64,000 bases of DNA from Eutrophovita brisbanensis. GTDB lineage: Bacteria > Pseudomonadota > Gammaproteobacteria > Burkholderiales > Eutrophovitaceae. Below are positions 17,465 through 26,819 of this stretch, piece after piece. The position numbers were made by a program, and so were the translations under genes. The stretch lies in NCBI GenBank assembly GCA_038147395.1, contig JAYQTM010000001.1, forward strand, positions 1,798,001-1,862,000. The letters run 5' to 3'. Every line of letters begins with the position of its first letter. Positions within the stretch are counted from its first letter, which is position 1. Under the pieces are notes generated by a model, which was not told where the DNA came from, did not search any database, and saw only the letters and a program-made list of their open reading frames with translations.

Positions 17465-19738
17465 CTACCGATCGCTGGCCGCGTCGACAGAGCAAAGTGC
17501 AGACATGTTAACTAATCTTCGCACCGTCGCGGTCGGTGTTAGAACGTGCACAACCTGACGCGCACCAAGAAGAATGGGACCTATCGTAATACCTTCGCCA
17601 GCAGTCACCTTCATAAGATTAAAAGCAATATTGGCAGCGTCCAAATTTGGCATGATTAACAAATTTGCTTCCCCAGTGATCTGAGAATTCGGGAATATTC
17701 GTTTTCTAATTGCCTCATCGAGAGCGGCATCTCCATGCATCTCGCCCTCAACTCTCAACTGTGGATCGATATCTTGGATCATTCTCCTCGCTTCTGACAT
17801 TTTCTGGGCCGAGCTATCTTTAGAGGTTCCAAAGTTAGAATGGGACAGGAGCGCAATATTGGGATTGACACCGAACCTCTTAACCTCCTCCGCCGCAAGA
17901 ATAGCGATATCGGCGATTTCCTCCGCTGTTGGATTCAAGTTCACGTATGTGTCACAAATAAATATCGTACGCCCTGGAAGAATCAATACATTCATCGCTG
18001 CGTACCGCTTGACTCCTGGCCTAAGTCCAATCACATCGTTGATATATCTTAGGTGAATGTCAAAGTTCGCGATCGTCCCGCACAACATGGCGTCAGCATC
18101 ACCGTTATTCACCATCAAAGCCCCAATCAGGGTCGTTCTCCTAGACGCCTCACGCTTGGCATAATCCTGTGACACGCCCTTTCTTTGCATGATGGCGTAA
18201 TACTGTTTCCAATACCCATCAATCCGGGGATCTTCATTGGGGTTCAATAAGTCAAAGTCCTTACCAGGTCGAATTCGTAATCCTGATTTTTCTAACTTCG
18301 ACATTAGAACGTCGGGGCGAGCAATCAAAATCGGTTTGGCTAGGCCCTCGTCTACGACAATCTGTACCGCCCTGAGTACCCTTTCACTCTCCCCCTCGCA
18401 ATAAACCACTCTCCTAGGGCTTTGCTTCGCCGCTAAGAATACTGGCTTCATCAATAAGCCTGACTGATAAACAAATTGCGTGAGACGATCAACGTATTGC
18501 CCAAAGTCCTCTATGGGCCTTGTCGCAACGCCACTTTCCATCGCAGCCTTCGCAACCGCAGGAGCGATACGAACAATAAGTCTGGGATCAAAGGGTTTGG
18601 GAATTAAATAATTTGGCCCAAACGTCATTTCGATATTTTCGTAAGCAGACGCAACTACGTCCGATTGCTCCTCACGAGCCAAGTCAGTGATCGCTCTTAC
18701 TGCCGCGAGCTTCATCTCATCGTTGATCGTTGTAGCGCCTACGTCAAGTGCGCCTCTAAAAATAAAAGGGAAACAAAGGACATTATTCACTTGATTAGGA
18801 AAATCCGATCTACCCGTTGCGACTACTGCGTCTGGTCTCGCAGCGTAGACACGTTCGGGACGAATCTCTGGATTAGGATTCGCTAGTGCCAATATAACGG
18901 GGCGAGAGCTCATACGCCGTATATCGTCTTCATCGATCACATCGGCGGCAGACAAGCCTAAAAAGACATCTGCATTATCGAGCAAATCTTTTAGAGAGGT
19001 GGCACTGGTCTCTTTAGCGTAACGACGCTTTATTTCGTCCATTTCAATGGACCTACTGGGACGTACGACGCCATGAATATCTGCCACAAAAATATTCTCA
19101 ATGGGTAAACCCAACTTCACCAACAGGTCTAGACAGGCTAACGCGGCCGCCCCAGCACCGGAGCAGACTAGCTTCACCTGTGCTATGTCTTTTTCAACAA
19201 CGGCAAGAGCGTTCAAGAACGCCGCAGCCACAATGATCGCGGTGCCATGTTGATCATCATGAAAGACCGGGATTTTTAATTTTTCTCTCAGCTCTCTCTC
19301 AATGCGAAAACATTCTGGCGCTTTGATATCCTCGAGGTTGATGCCGCCAAAGGTGGGCTCTAACGAGGCTATGATTTTTATTAATTGCTCCTCGTCAGTC
19401 TCATTGAGTTCGAGGTCGAAGCAATCAATACCAGCGAATTTTTTGAATAAAACTGCTTTACCCTCCATCACAGGCTTAGCGGCTAAGGGTCCGATCGGGC
19501 CAAGTCCGAGAACAGCACTACCGTTTGTCACAACGGCAATTAGATTCGAACGGCCAGTGTAAAGGTTCACATTTGTCGGGTCGTTAACAATCTCGGTACA
19601 CGCCGCAGCCACCCCAGGAGAATATGCTAGGGCTAGATCGCGTTGGTTCGTCAACCCCTTTGTGGCATTGACAGACAGTTTCCCAGGAGTTGGAGTCCTG
19701 TGGTAATTCAATGCAGAGCGTTTTAATTGCTCGTCCAT
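17465..19738 (-). CDS. maeB: NADP-dependent malic enzyme with phosphotransacetylase-like domain
   Basis: 757 residues: an N-terminal malic enzyme (about 1-430) with LAYSPGVAAACTEI, the lysine/metal region GINLEDIKAPECF and VFHDDQHGTAI, then a C-terminal Pta-like domain (about 430-757) that in MaeB is regulatory, not catalytic. It decarboxylates malate to pyruvate and makes NADPH, which can feed PHA synthesis. Adjacent to the GNAT and phaM-like genes on the same strand. Confidence 0.95.
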   Translation of the reverse strand: MDEQLKRSALNYHRTPTPGKLSVNATKGLTNQRDLALAYSPGVAAACTEIVNDPTNVNLYTGRSNLIAVVTNGSAVLGLGPIGPLAAKPVMEGKAVLFKKFAGIDCFDLELNETDEEQLIKIIASLEPTFGGINLEDIKAPECFRIERELREKLKIPVFHDDQHGTAIIVAAAFLNALAVVEKDIAQVKLVCSGAGAAALACLDLLVKLGLPIENIFVADIHGVVRPSRSIEMDEIKRRYAKETSATSLKDLLDNADVFLGLSAADVIDEDDIRRMSSRPVILALANPNPEIRPERVYAARPDAVVATGRSDFPNQVNNVLCFPFIFRGALDVGATTINDEMKLAAVRAITDLAREEQSDVVASAYENIEMTFGPNYLIPKPFDPRLIVRIAPAVAKAAMESGVATRPIEDFGQYVDRLTQFVYQSGLLMKPVFLAAKQSPRRVVYCEGESERVLRAVQIVVDEGLAKPILIARPDVLMSKLEKSGLRIRPGKDFDLLNPNEDPRIDGYWKQYYAIMQRKGVSQDYAKREASRRTTLIGALMVNNGDADAMLCGTIANFDIHLRYINDVIGLRPGVKRYAAMNVLILPGRTIFICDTYVNLNPTAEEIADIAILAAEEVKRFGVNPNIALLSHSNFGTSKDSSAQKMSEARRMIQDIDPQLRVEGEMHGDAALDEAIRKRIFPNSQITGEANLLIMPNLDAANIAFNLMKVTAGEGITIGPILLGARQVVHVLTPTATVRRLVNMSALCSVDAASDR

Positions 19739-19748
19739 CTCACTCTCC

Positions 19749-20243
19749 TCACCCGGCGTCAGAATTCTTGATATTTGGCAGGTATTTTTTCATCAAGATA
19801 TGGGGTACTGACACTTCGATGAAAGGAGCTCCAAAATCGGTGTAGCCTAATTTACGATAAAAATCACTTACTGAAACTCTTGCGTGTAACATCAACTCCG
19901 TGCCCCCAAGGTCGCGACACCGCAACTCTGTTTGTTGCATCAGAAACATTCCTACTCCTTTGCCTCGATATGATGAAGACACGCACATTTGCCTAATTTT
20001 TAATCGCTTCTGGTCTCTTGGATCAACAACGCAACATGCGATTAAACAATTCACATTCCGATCATACACCCCAAAGTGATATTGTTGACTTTCTCCGTCC
20101 AAATCCTCAGGTGTTAGATTAAGCCCGAGTGGCTCCCTTAGAATGCGCTCCCTGAGAGTTAAAGCTTCGTAATACTCGCGGCTCTCAAACAGGATTCTTG
20201 AAAACTCAAGTGAAGCACTCGACACTGCCGGAATGACTGCCAA
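19749..20243 (-). CDS. GNAT family N-acetyltransferase
   Basis: A GNAT fold protein with the acetyl-CoA loop QMCVSSSYRGKGVGMFLM and an N-terminal YEALTLRERILREPLGL segment typical of the ElaA-like/YjcF branch. The true start is uncertain. The frame is open to ATG 20312, which would overlap the phaM-like gene by 59 nt; TTG 20243 (used here) or GTG 20225 start where the family core begins. Substrate unknown. It ends 10 nt before maeB. Confidence 0.8.
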   Translation of the reverse strand: MAVIPAVSSASLEFSRILFESREYYEALTLRERILREPLGLNLTPEDLDGESQQYHFGVYDRNVNCLIACCVVDPRDQKRLKIRQMCVSSSYRGKGVGMFLMQQTELRCRDLGGTELMLHARVSVSDFYRKLGYTDFGAPFIEVSVPHILMKKYLPNIKNSDAG

Positions 20244-20253
20244 CCTTAGATCT

Positions 20254-20529
20254 TTACTTCGATGTTTTCCCCGAGTTTTTCTTCGACGCAGCTGCTGCGT
20301 GCATAGACTCAAGTGCCGCTTTTTGCATCTCCAGCGTCTTGATTGTCATGTCGACCATCCCTGTGTTTGTTTGCAGCCAACTCTGGACGACTTTAAGTTC
20401 GTTAATCTTCTTCTCTAACTCTTTTGGATCAATCGTAGGCTGCCCGATGCCAGGCACAGGAATTCCCATGGGATTCCACAGTTTCTGAAACTGATCCATC
20501 CAAGATTTAGCATCAAAATCAGAAGTCAT
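20254..20529 (-). CDS. phaM: PhaM-like PHA granule-associated protein
   Basis: About 91 residues. FQKLWNPMGIPVPG followed by DPKELEKKINELKVVQSWL and a TIKTLEMQKAALESM helix matches PhaM of Ralstonia-type betaproteobacteria, which activates PHA synthase and links granules to the nucleoid. The tail is Ala/Lys/Ser-rich, as expected for DNA contact. ATG 20529 has an AGGGGG site 5 nt upstream; a GTG 6 nt earlier is less likely. No phaC is visible in the window. Confidence 0.78.
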   Translation of the reverse strand: MTSDFDAKSWMDQFQKLWNPMGIPVPGIGQPTIDPKELEKKINELKVVQSWLQTNTGMVDMTIKTLEMQKAALESMHAAAASKKNSGKTSK

Positions 20530-20568
20530 CTTCACCCCCTAGTTTTTTAAATCTGGCAGTTCATCACA

Positions 20569-22091
20569 CTACATTGTCGGACCAAGCACCCATGGTGCAA
20601 ATTCATCTTCACCATATCCCCATTGTTCACTCTTAGACTGATTCCCCGAGGCAACTTCTAGAATGCGATCAAAGATTTGTTGTCCGACTTGATCCACTGT
20701 CGCGGTCCCGTCAATGATAGTCCCACAGTTGATATCCATATCATCTTCTTGCTTTTCAAAAAGTGCTGAATTAGTAGCGAGCTTAATACTCGGTGACGGC
20801 TTACAACCATACGCTGATCCCCTACCCGTGGTGAAGCACGCGATGTTCGCCCCCCCGCGACGTGACCGGTCACAGAGACCGGGTCATATCCCGGTGTATC
20901 CATGAATACAAATCCTTTTGCGGTTACTTGCTCAGCGTACTCGTAAACATCCATCATGCCTTGGGTGCCACCTTTAGCTACTGCACCCAAGGATTTCTCT
21001 AGAATTGTGGTGAGTCCACCAGCCTTATTCCCAGGCGAAGGGTTGTTATTCATCTCACCACCTAATCGAGTTGTGTAGTCTTCCCACCATTTGATTCGGC
21101 GAACTAGCTTTTCCCCAACCTCTTTCGTCGCCGCCCTGCGGGTTAAAAGGTGCTCGGCCCCATAAACCTCTGGAGTCTCTGATAAGATCGCGGTCCCGCC
21201 GTTTTGGACAAGCAAGTCAGCAGCAGCCCCCAACGCTGGATTTGCGGATATTCCAGAATAACCATCAGATCCTCCACACTCTAGCCCAAGTGTGAGGTGA
21301 GACGCAGGCACAACCTCGCGAGTGACCTTATTCGCGTCCGGCAACATCTCTTTGATCAAGTCAATGCCTTGTTGAACCGTTTTTCGCGTACCACCCGTTT
21401 CCTGAATCGTGAACGCTTTCAGTCGATCGCTCCTCGTTAATCCTTGAGCTGCGAGTAAATTATTGATTTGGTTCGCTTCGCAGCCTAGTCCGATCAACAA
21501 CGTTGAATAAAAATTGGGATGAATTGCGTAGCCCCCTAACGTTCTTCGTAAATACTCAATTGGCTCGCCCTCGGCACCCATGCCACAGCCGGTCCTGTGA
21601 TGTATTGGAACAACGCCATCGATATTCGGATACTGCGCCAAAAACTCATCATCAAAAAACTTCGCAATCAATCGACAAACGTGCGCTGAGCAATTAACGC
21701 TGGAAATAACACCAAGGTAGTTTCTTGTCGCGACTCGCCCATCACTGCGTTTGATACCCATGAATGTTGCCGGGTTAGGGTTGACCACCGAGGGGACAAA
21801 ATCCTCACAAAAGGCGTAGTCTCGCTCGAAGTCTCCCATCGCCAAATTGTGAACATGCACGTGATCGCCAGGCTGTATGTTTTGCGTGACAAAACCAATA
21901 ATTTGGTTATACCTTCTAACTGGGTCTCCGACCTTAAGTGCACAAGTCGCGACCTTATGGCCGGCGGGGATCACTCCAGAGACTTTGATCTTTTCACTGA
22001 TAACCTCTGTACCTTTCGGTAACTCTGTACGCGCAATGATCACATCATCTGCCGCATTCAATCGAATCGTCAAATCTGCCGTTTGAAGCAT
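20569..22091 (-). pseudogene. UxaA-family altronate/galactarate-type dehydratase with a C-terminal frameshift
   Basis: An N-terminal SAF domain (about 1-95) and a large UxaA/GarD dehydratase domain with CSAHVCRLIAKFF, HRTGCGMGAEGEP and GLECGGSDGYSGI. The frame is correct to VTGHVAGG, then a run of seven Gs (C tract 20850-20856 on the plus strand) shifts it, and the frame as written runs in the wrong register to about 20658. One extra G would restore AGGANIACFTTGRGS, then MDINCGTIIDG and a family-like end at the stop 20571-20569, giving 507 residues. This is one missing base in a homopolymer: a real mutation or a sequence error. It probably dehydrates a sugar acid in the route with the divergent SDR and FAH genes. 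A GGGGGA site lies just before ATG 22091. Confidence 0.85.
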
Positions 22092-22111
22092 AAGTCCCCC
22101 AGAATCTACGA

Positions 22112-22125
22112 ATCACTTTAGTGAT
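22112..22125. promoter_or_regulatory. Palindromic operator candidate, dehydratase/SDR divergent region
   Basis: ATCACT-TT-AGTGAT, a 6-bp perfect inverted repeat with a 2-bp centre. On the minus strand it lies downstream of a likely promoter (TATAAT as ATTATA 22161-22166 on plus; TTGAGC as GCTCAA 22182-22187; 15 bp spacer), so it would sit in the 5' leader of the dehydratase transcript. The regulator is not in the window. Confidence 0.45.
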
Positions 22126-22278
22126 CTCGCTAAGTGTTGTTATCAAACTCTAATGGCAGAATTATACCAATCACGCCTAGAGCTCAACCAGATGCCGCTA
22201 AAGAGGCAAAACATATCTGAGCGGATAGAATATGTGCAAAAATAAATCTAACGAGATCCAATAACAAAACTAGAGAAC

Positions 22279-23022
22279 ATGAGCTTAGGTCGTTTAAACG
22301 GGAAAAAAGTCCTCATTACAGCGAGCGCACAGGGTATCGGCCGCGCGAGCGCTGTTGCTATGGCAAAGGAAGGGGCACAAGTCATTGCAACTGATAAAAA
22401 TGATGTGCTACTTGAGACACTACGTTCAATCCCCGGGATCACGACATCGACGCTAGACGTAATCGACAAAGATGCGATTATAGATGCCGCTGACAAATTT
22501 CAAGACATTGACGCTGTCGTTAACTGCGCGGGTCTCGTACACCATGGCGATATTCTGCATTGCGACGACAGTGACTGGAATCAATCGATCGAGTTGAATG
22601 TCACAAGCATGTTCCATGTCATCAAAGCATTCCTACCAAACCTGATAAAAAAAGAATCATCAAGCGTAGTCAATATCGCATCTGTTGCTGGATCAATCAA
22701 AGGAATCGTAAATAGATTTGCATACGGAACGACAAAAGCCGCAGTCATTGGACTAACAAAATCTATAGCCGCGGACTATGTCAACGAGGGCGTAAGGGCA
22801 AACGCAATTTGTCCTGGGACGGTCGATACTCCAAGCTTATCAGAACGCATAAAAGCGCTTGGAGACGAAAAAAAAGCACGGGAGGCGTTTATCGCCAGAC
22901 AACCAATGAAACGACTGGGTCAGCCAGAAGAGATTGCGAATATGGTGGTATATCTGGTCTCGGATGAGAGTCGCTTCATGACAGGGCAATCCATTATCAT
23001 CGACGGTGGAATCACAACTTAA
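22279..23022 (+). CDS. SDR family oxidoreductase (sugar-acid dehydrogenase-like)
   Basis: A 247-residue Rossmann enzyme: TASAQGIGRAS nucleotide loop, NCAG, catalytic Ser in NIASVAGS and YGTTK (Tyr-x-x-x-Lys). NAICPGTVDTPSL is close to 2-keto-3-deoxy-L-fuconate 4-dehydrogenases. The next gene is an FAH-type hydrolase and the divergent gene is a sugar-acid dehydratase, which supports a non-phosphorylative fuconate-like pathway ending in a 2,4-diketo acid. Substrate inferred from context. Confidence 0.85.
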   Translation: MSLGRLNGKKVLITASAQGIGRASAVAMAKEGAQVIATDKNDVLLETLRSIPGITTSTLDVIDKDAIIDAADKFQDIDAVVNCAGLVHHGDILHCDDSDWNQSIELNVTSMFHVIKAFLPNLIKKESSSVVNIASVAGSIKGIVNRFAYGTTKAAVIGLTKSIAADYVNEGVRANAICPGTVDTPSLSERIKALGDEKKAREAFIARQPMKRLGQPEEIANMVVYLVSDESRFMTGQSIIIDGGITT

Positions 23023-23048
23023 AATAGAGAGCAACAAGAGGAGAGAAA

Positions 23049-23894
23049 ATGAAAATCGTTCGTTTTGGGGAACCTGGACAAGAAAAGCCAGGCATTATTG
23101 ATTCTGACAATAACATCCGCGACCTCTCTGGGGAGGTAACAGACATCACGGGTGAGTTCTTGGAAGCAGGCGGGCTGTCGAAACTAGCGCAGCTAGATAT
23201 TAATAGCCTGCCCATCGCCTCTGGGTCACCGAGATTGGGCATACCTGTAGCTGGAGTACCGAAAATCATTTGTATCGGACTTAACTATTCGGACCACGCC
23301 AAAGAATCAAACATGCCGATTCCAACCGAGCCTGTTGTTTTCATGAAAGCCATCAGCGCTCTCAGCGGCCCAAATGATGATGTCATCCTTCCTAAGGGGT
23401 CAACCAAAGGTGACTGGGAAGTGGAACTTGCCGTCGTCATTGGCAAGGAAACTAAAAATGTCAGCGAAGAGCAGGCGATGGAATACGTGGCTGGCTACAC
23501 TATTTGCAATGACGTCTCAGAGCGAGAATGGCAACTGGAGCACGGCAGCCAATGGTCAAAAGGTAAAAGCTTTGACACCTTTGCACCCGTAGGCCCGTGG
23601 CTAGTGACACCGGATGATGTGTCAGACCCCCACAACCTCGCCATGTGGTTAGATTTAAACGGCAAGCGGATGCAAACTGGAAACACAAACACAATGATTT
23701 TCCGTATCGAAAAGCTGATTTCCTACCTTTCATATTTCGTGACTCTGCAACCAGGAGATATCATTTCCACTGGCACCCCACCCGGAGTGGGTATGGGCAT
23801 AAAACCTGAGCCCGTTTTCCTAAGTGTTAATGACGTCATGAGACTTGGCATTGATGGCCTAGGAGAGCAGAAACAAACCGTCATCTCTGCGTAA
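23049..23894 (+). CDS. Fumarylacetoacetate hydrolase family protein (2,4-diketo-3-deoxy acid hydrolase-like)
   Basis: 281 residues with the FAH metal site: CIGLNYSDHAKE, then EVELAVVIGKE and the GYTICNDVSERE motif. The C-terminal GDIISTGTPPGVGMG loop is standard. In the fucose-type route the enzyme splits 2,4-diketo-3-deoxy-L-fuconate to pyruvate and lactate; here that substrate is inferred from the neighbouring SDR and dehydratase. A strong AGGAGAG site lies before ATG, 26 nt after the SDR stop. Confidence 0.85.
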   Translation: MKIVRFGEPGQEKPGIIDSDNNIRDLSGEVTDITGEFLEAGGLSKLAQLDINSLPIASGSPRLGIPVAGVPKIICIGLNYSDHAKESNMPIPTEPVVFMKAISALSGPNDDVILPKGSTKGDWEVELAVVIGKETKNVSEEQAMEYVAGYTICNDVSEREWQLEHGSQWSKGKSFDTFAPVGPWLVTPDDVSDPHNLAMWLDLNGKRMQTGNTNTMIFRIEKLISYLSYFVTLQPGDIISTGTPPGVGMGIKPEPVFLSVNDVMRLGIDGLGEQKQTVISA

Positions 23895-23968
23895 CGCGAT
23901 AAAAGACCCGAGCTCTGCCTAGGGATTCACAGATTAATTCTTTGGATCCTTAAAGCAGAGCAGACAGA

Positions 23969-24952
23969 ATGATAAACAACCATCCTCACAATCTTGGTGA
24001 CAATCATAGACTGTGTACCGCACCCATGCTGGATTGGAGTGACAGACACTGTCGTTATCTTTTCCGGCTCTTCGCCCCAAAAGCAATGGTCTATACGGAG
24101 ATGGTATCAGCAGGTGCGATACTCCACGGTGACAGGCAAAAACATTTAGATTTTTCGAAAGAGGAGCACCCAATCAGCTTACAACTTGGGGGCAACTCAC
24201 CAGAAGATCTAGCCAACTGCGTCAAAATCTCCAATCAATGGGGATACGATGAATTCAATATCAATTGCGGATGCCCTTCTGAGCGCGTTCAAAATGGAAA
24301 TTTTGGCGCAACACTCATGCTCGAACCATCGCTTGTCGGAGATTGTGTCAAAGCGATGAGTAGTGAGACCGACGCCACAATATCTGTAAAACATCGGTTG
24401 GGACTAGACTCAGCAAATGGATACGGCTTTCTCTCAGACTTTGTAGGAACGGTCTCGGAAGCTGGATGTAAGACGTTCGTCGCACACGCAAGAATTGCGG
24501 TACTTTCCGGGATGTCTCCTAAAAAGAATCGAGAAGTACCGCCTCTCAACTACGATTACGTCTACCAGCTGAAAAAAGATTTTCCCGATTGTTCATTCAT
24601 ACTCAATGGTGGACTTGACCAATCCACCGATTACAACGAGGTTTTAACTCAGGTAGACGGCGTCATGATTGGGAGGGCCGCTTACCACACTCCTGAATTC
24701 TTGGGCACGCTTAGTCATCAGATTCATCGTTGTGCCTCGCCTAAGATTGAGGCGATCGTATCCTCCATCCATCGATATGCGCAAGAACAAGTGAAAAAAG
24801 GTGTTTATTTGCGTGCCATCACGAGACACTTGCTTGGATTATTTCACGGCGTGAGAGGTGCAAAAAACTGGCGCAGACTATTGTCGTCGCCAACAGAGTT
24901 ATCCAAGAATGACGCCAGTCTTATTTTGAAAGCTTTCGAGCTCGTAAATTAA
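23969..24952 (+). CDS. dusA: tRNA-dihydrouridine(20/20a) synthase DusA
   Basis: 327-residue FMN enzyme that reduces U20/U20a in the tRNA D-loop. The N-terminal TAPMLDWSDRHCRYLFRL segment is specific to DusA rather than DusB or DusC; NINCGCPSERVQNGNFGA carries the catalytic Cys102, and SVKHRLGLD and NGGL follow in the TIM barrel. It overlaps the convergent beta-propeller gene by 4 nt. Confidence 0.95.
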   Translation: MINNHPHNLGDNHRLCTAPMLDWSDRHCRYLFRLFAPKAMVYTEMVSAGAILHGDRQKHLDFSKEEHPISLQLGGNSPEDLANCVKISNQWGYDEFNINCGCPSERVQNGNFGATLMLEPSLVGDCVKAMSSETDATISVKHRLGLDSANGYGFLSDFVGTVSEAGCKTFVAHARIAVLSGMSPKKNREVPPLNYDYVYQLKKDFPDCSFILNGGLDQSTDYNEVLTQVDGVMIGRAAYHTPEFLGTLSHQIHRCASPKIEAIVSSIHRYAQEQVKKGVYLRAITRHLLGLFHGVRGAKNWRRLLSSPTELSKNDASLILKAFELVN

Positions 24953-26127
24953 CGCGCTCGTCCGCGCATTGATGCTGGAGTGCCCGGCAAAGCGACTCTT
25001 ACATTTGTGTCGACAAGTCTATCGCCAATCACCTCAAATACCATCAACTCTTGATTCTTAAAACTACTGACATATGCATATAAACCGTCCGGAGAGAAGG
25101 CTACGCCCTCGGGCAATCCACGAACCGGAATACGTTGCATAGGCACCGCATCATTTTTTGAGATCTTGAATACCACGATTTCTCCCGGATTATCATGCGC
25201 CCAGTGATCTGTGGGTAAAATCGTGTCCCCGCCAAGGAGCAACGCAACCGCGATATCACCAGATGGACTGATCGCGAACGCTTCGGGCGCGTCACCCGCA
25301 GTGACATACTTCGAAACATACGGAACGCGACCATCAAGACGCACAATAGCTAGAGGATCTGCATGGCCGTCCGAACGCCCCCCGTTACCCGTATGTGCGA
25401 CGAGCGCAAAACTCCCGTCGGGACTGATATCGATGTTGTACGGAAATTGTCCTACTGGCATATCGAACGCTATATCGTATGTAGCACGACCATCGTTGAG
25501 GTTCATAACACCAACCTTGTTCACTTTGTTTTTCACGATCAACGCCATGCTTTCATCCGGCGTTATCGCGACCGCAGCGACCTCATCAGTCACATCGACT
25601 GTTTGCACGCGACTCACTTTTAAACCGTCGATCTCAAGCACATCGATAGAGCGATCAGCACGATTTGCGACAAGGGCGAAGCTCCCGGATGAGCTAATTG
25701 CAATTCCAGAGGGCTGTGATCCAATAGAAAGCGTATCCGTTAGCTCCGGCTTTTCTCGAGTGAGATCAATCACGAACAGTCGATTATCAGGAACTGGTTT
25801 CCATTTATCCTCTTTATATTCCCATTTGACTGCACTGGTAACGAGAGCAATGTTCTCCCTAGGACCAACTTGAAGATTAGTCGGTGGCCCAAACAAAGAA
25901 TTTGATAAAGCTAAATTAGCAGCCAATTTTGGATTTCTCGGATCCGAAATGTCCAAGATATTGACGATGTCAGTCCCTGGCTCAACAAATTCTAGTTTCC
26001 CTGGAGCATTGATCACGACTTTACTATCAAGTCCGTTAAGCAGAAACGATCTTTGTGCATGCGCTAAATTTGCCATTAAGGCTGAAAGAACAGCCGCGAA
26101 AAGAGCCCACCATTTACTTCTAAACAT
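24949..26127 (-). CDS. Exported YncE-like beta-propeller protein
   Basis: 392 residues with a signal peptide (LFAAVLSALMANLAHAQ, cut near residue 24) and several WD/YncE-type blades of the form PSGIAISSSGSFALVANR, VAITPDESMALIV, NIDISPDGSFALVAHTG, FAISPSGDIAVALL and VAFSPDGLYAYVSS. These build a periplasmic seven-bladed propeller. No catalytic residue is evident; such proteins often bind or sense small molecules. Last gene of the operon with otnC/otnK, 27 nt after otnC. Confidence 0.82.
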   Translation of the reverse strand: MFRSKWWALFAAVLSALMANLAHAQRSFLLNGLDSKVVINAPGKLEFVEPGTDIVNILDISDPRNPKLAANLALSNSLFGPPTNLQVGPRENIALVTSAVKWEYKEDKWKPVPDNRLFVIDLTREKPELTDTLSIGSQPSGIAISSSGSFALVANRADRSIDVLEIDGLKVSRVQTVDVTDEVAAVAITPDESMALIVKNKVNKVGVMNLNDGRATYDIAFDMPVGQFPYNIDISPDGSFALVAHTGNGGRSDGHADPLAIVRLDGRVPYVSKYVTAGDAPEAFAISPSGDIAVALLLGGDTILPTDHWAHDNPGEIVVFKISKNDAVPMQRIPVRGLPEGVAFSPDGLYAYVSSFKNQELMVFEVIGDRLVDTNVRVALPGTPASMRGRAR

Positions 26128-26154
26128 TACAGTTCTCCTCCTTGCTCATAGCAC

Positions 26155-26793
26155 TTATGAGTGCCACTTTTCTTTTAACTCTATCACTTGATCCTCAGTT
26201 AGCATTCTCGGTTTGTGATCCTTAAGCAACAAAAACAATTTTGAGGTCTCCTCTAACTCCTCCGAAGCATACACAGCCTCCTCAACGGTTTTTCCAGAAA
26301 CTATTGGGCCGTGGTTCGCCAGTAAGACTGCGTGATGCTTACCCGCCACGGCTCTGACAGCATTCGCTAACGAAAGATCACCCGGCGCGTAATACGGCAA
26401 CAAAATTAAATCCCTCACCTTCATGACGTAATAAGCCGTCAATGGTGGAACCGGTTGATTCGGATTCACATCAGGCAGCAGTGACACTGCAACCGAATGA
26501 GTTGAGTGCAAATGAACCACTGCTCCATCCGAGGGTCTTTGATCGTAAATCGCGAGATGAAGAAAACTCTCTTTAGTCGGTGGATCTCCATCTATCAAGT
26601 TACCACTCGCATCGATGACCGACAACCTCTCTGGGTCCAACCGGCCGAGACAGGCGTTCGTCGGAGTCACCAGCCAGCGATCATCACTAAGTCGCACACT
26701 GATGTTTCCAGAACTGCCAACCGTAAACCCTCTATTGAAAAGAGATTCACCTAATCGACAAATTTGCTCCCTCGATTTTCCAATATTTGTCAT
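26155..26793 (-). CDS. otnC: 3-oxo-tetronate 4-phosphate decarboxylase / class II aldolase
   Basis: 212 residues of the class II aldolase (AraD/fucA) fold. GNISVRL, VVHLHSTHSVAVS and LLANHGPIVSG supply the zinc histidines. The gene follows a 3-oxo-tetronate kinase-type gene by 26 nt, as in otn loci that degrade four-carbon sugar acids to dihydroxyacetone phosphate. No isomerase (OtnI/Hyi type) is present in this operon, so the upstream step may come from elsewhere. Function by homology and context. Confidence 0.85.
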   Translation of the reverse strand: MTNIGKSREQICRLGESLFNRGFTVGSSGNISVRLSDDRWLVTPTNACLGRLDPERLSVIDASGNLIDGDPPTKESFLHLAIYDQRPSDGAVVHLHSTHSVAVSLLPDVNPNQPVPPLTAYYVMKVRDLILLPYYAPGDLSLANAVRAVAGKHHAVLLANHGPIVSGKTVEEAVYASEELEETSKLFLLLKDHKPRMLTEDQVIELKEKWHS

Positions 26794-26819
26794 GTCAATC
26801 GTTCAATTTCCTAAGCAAA

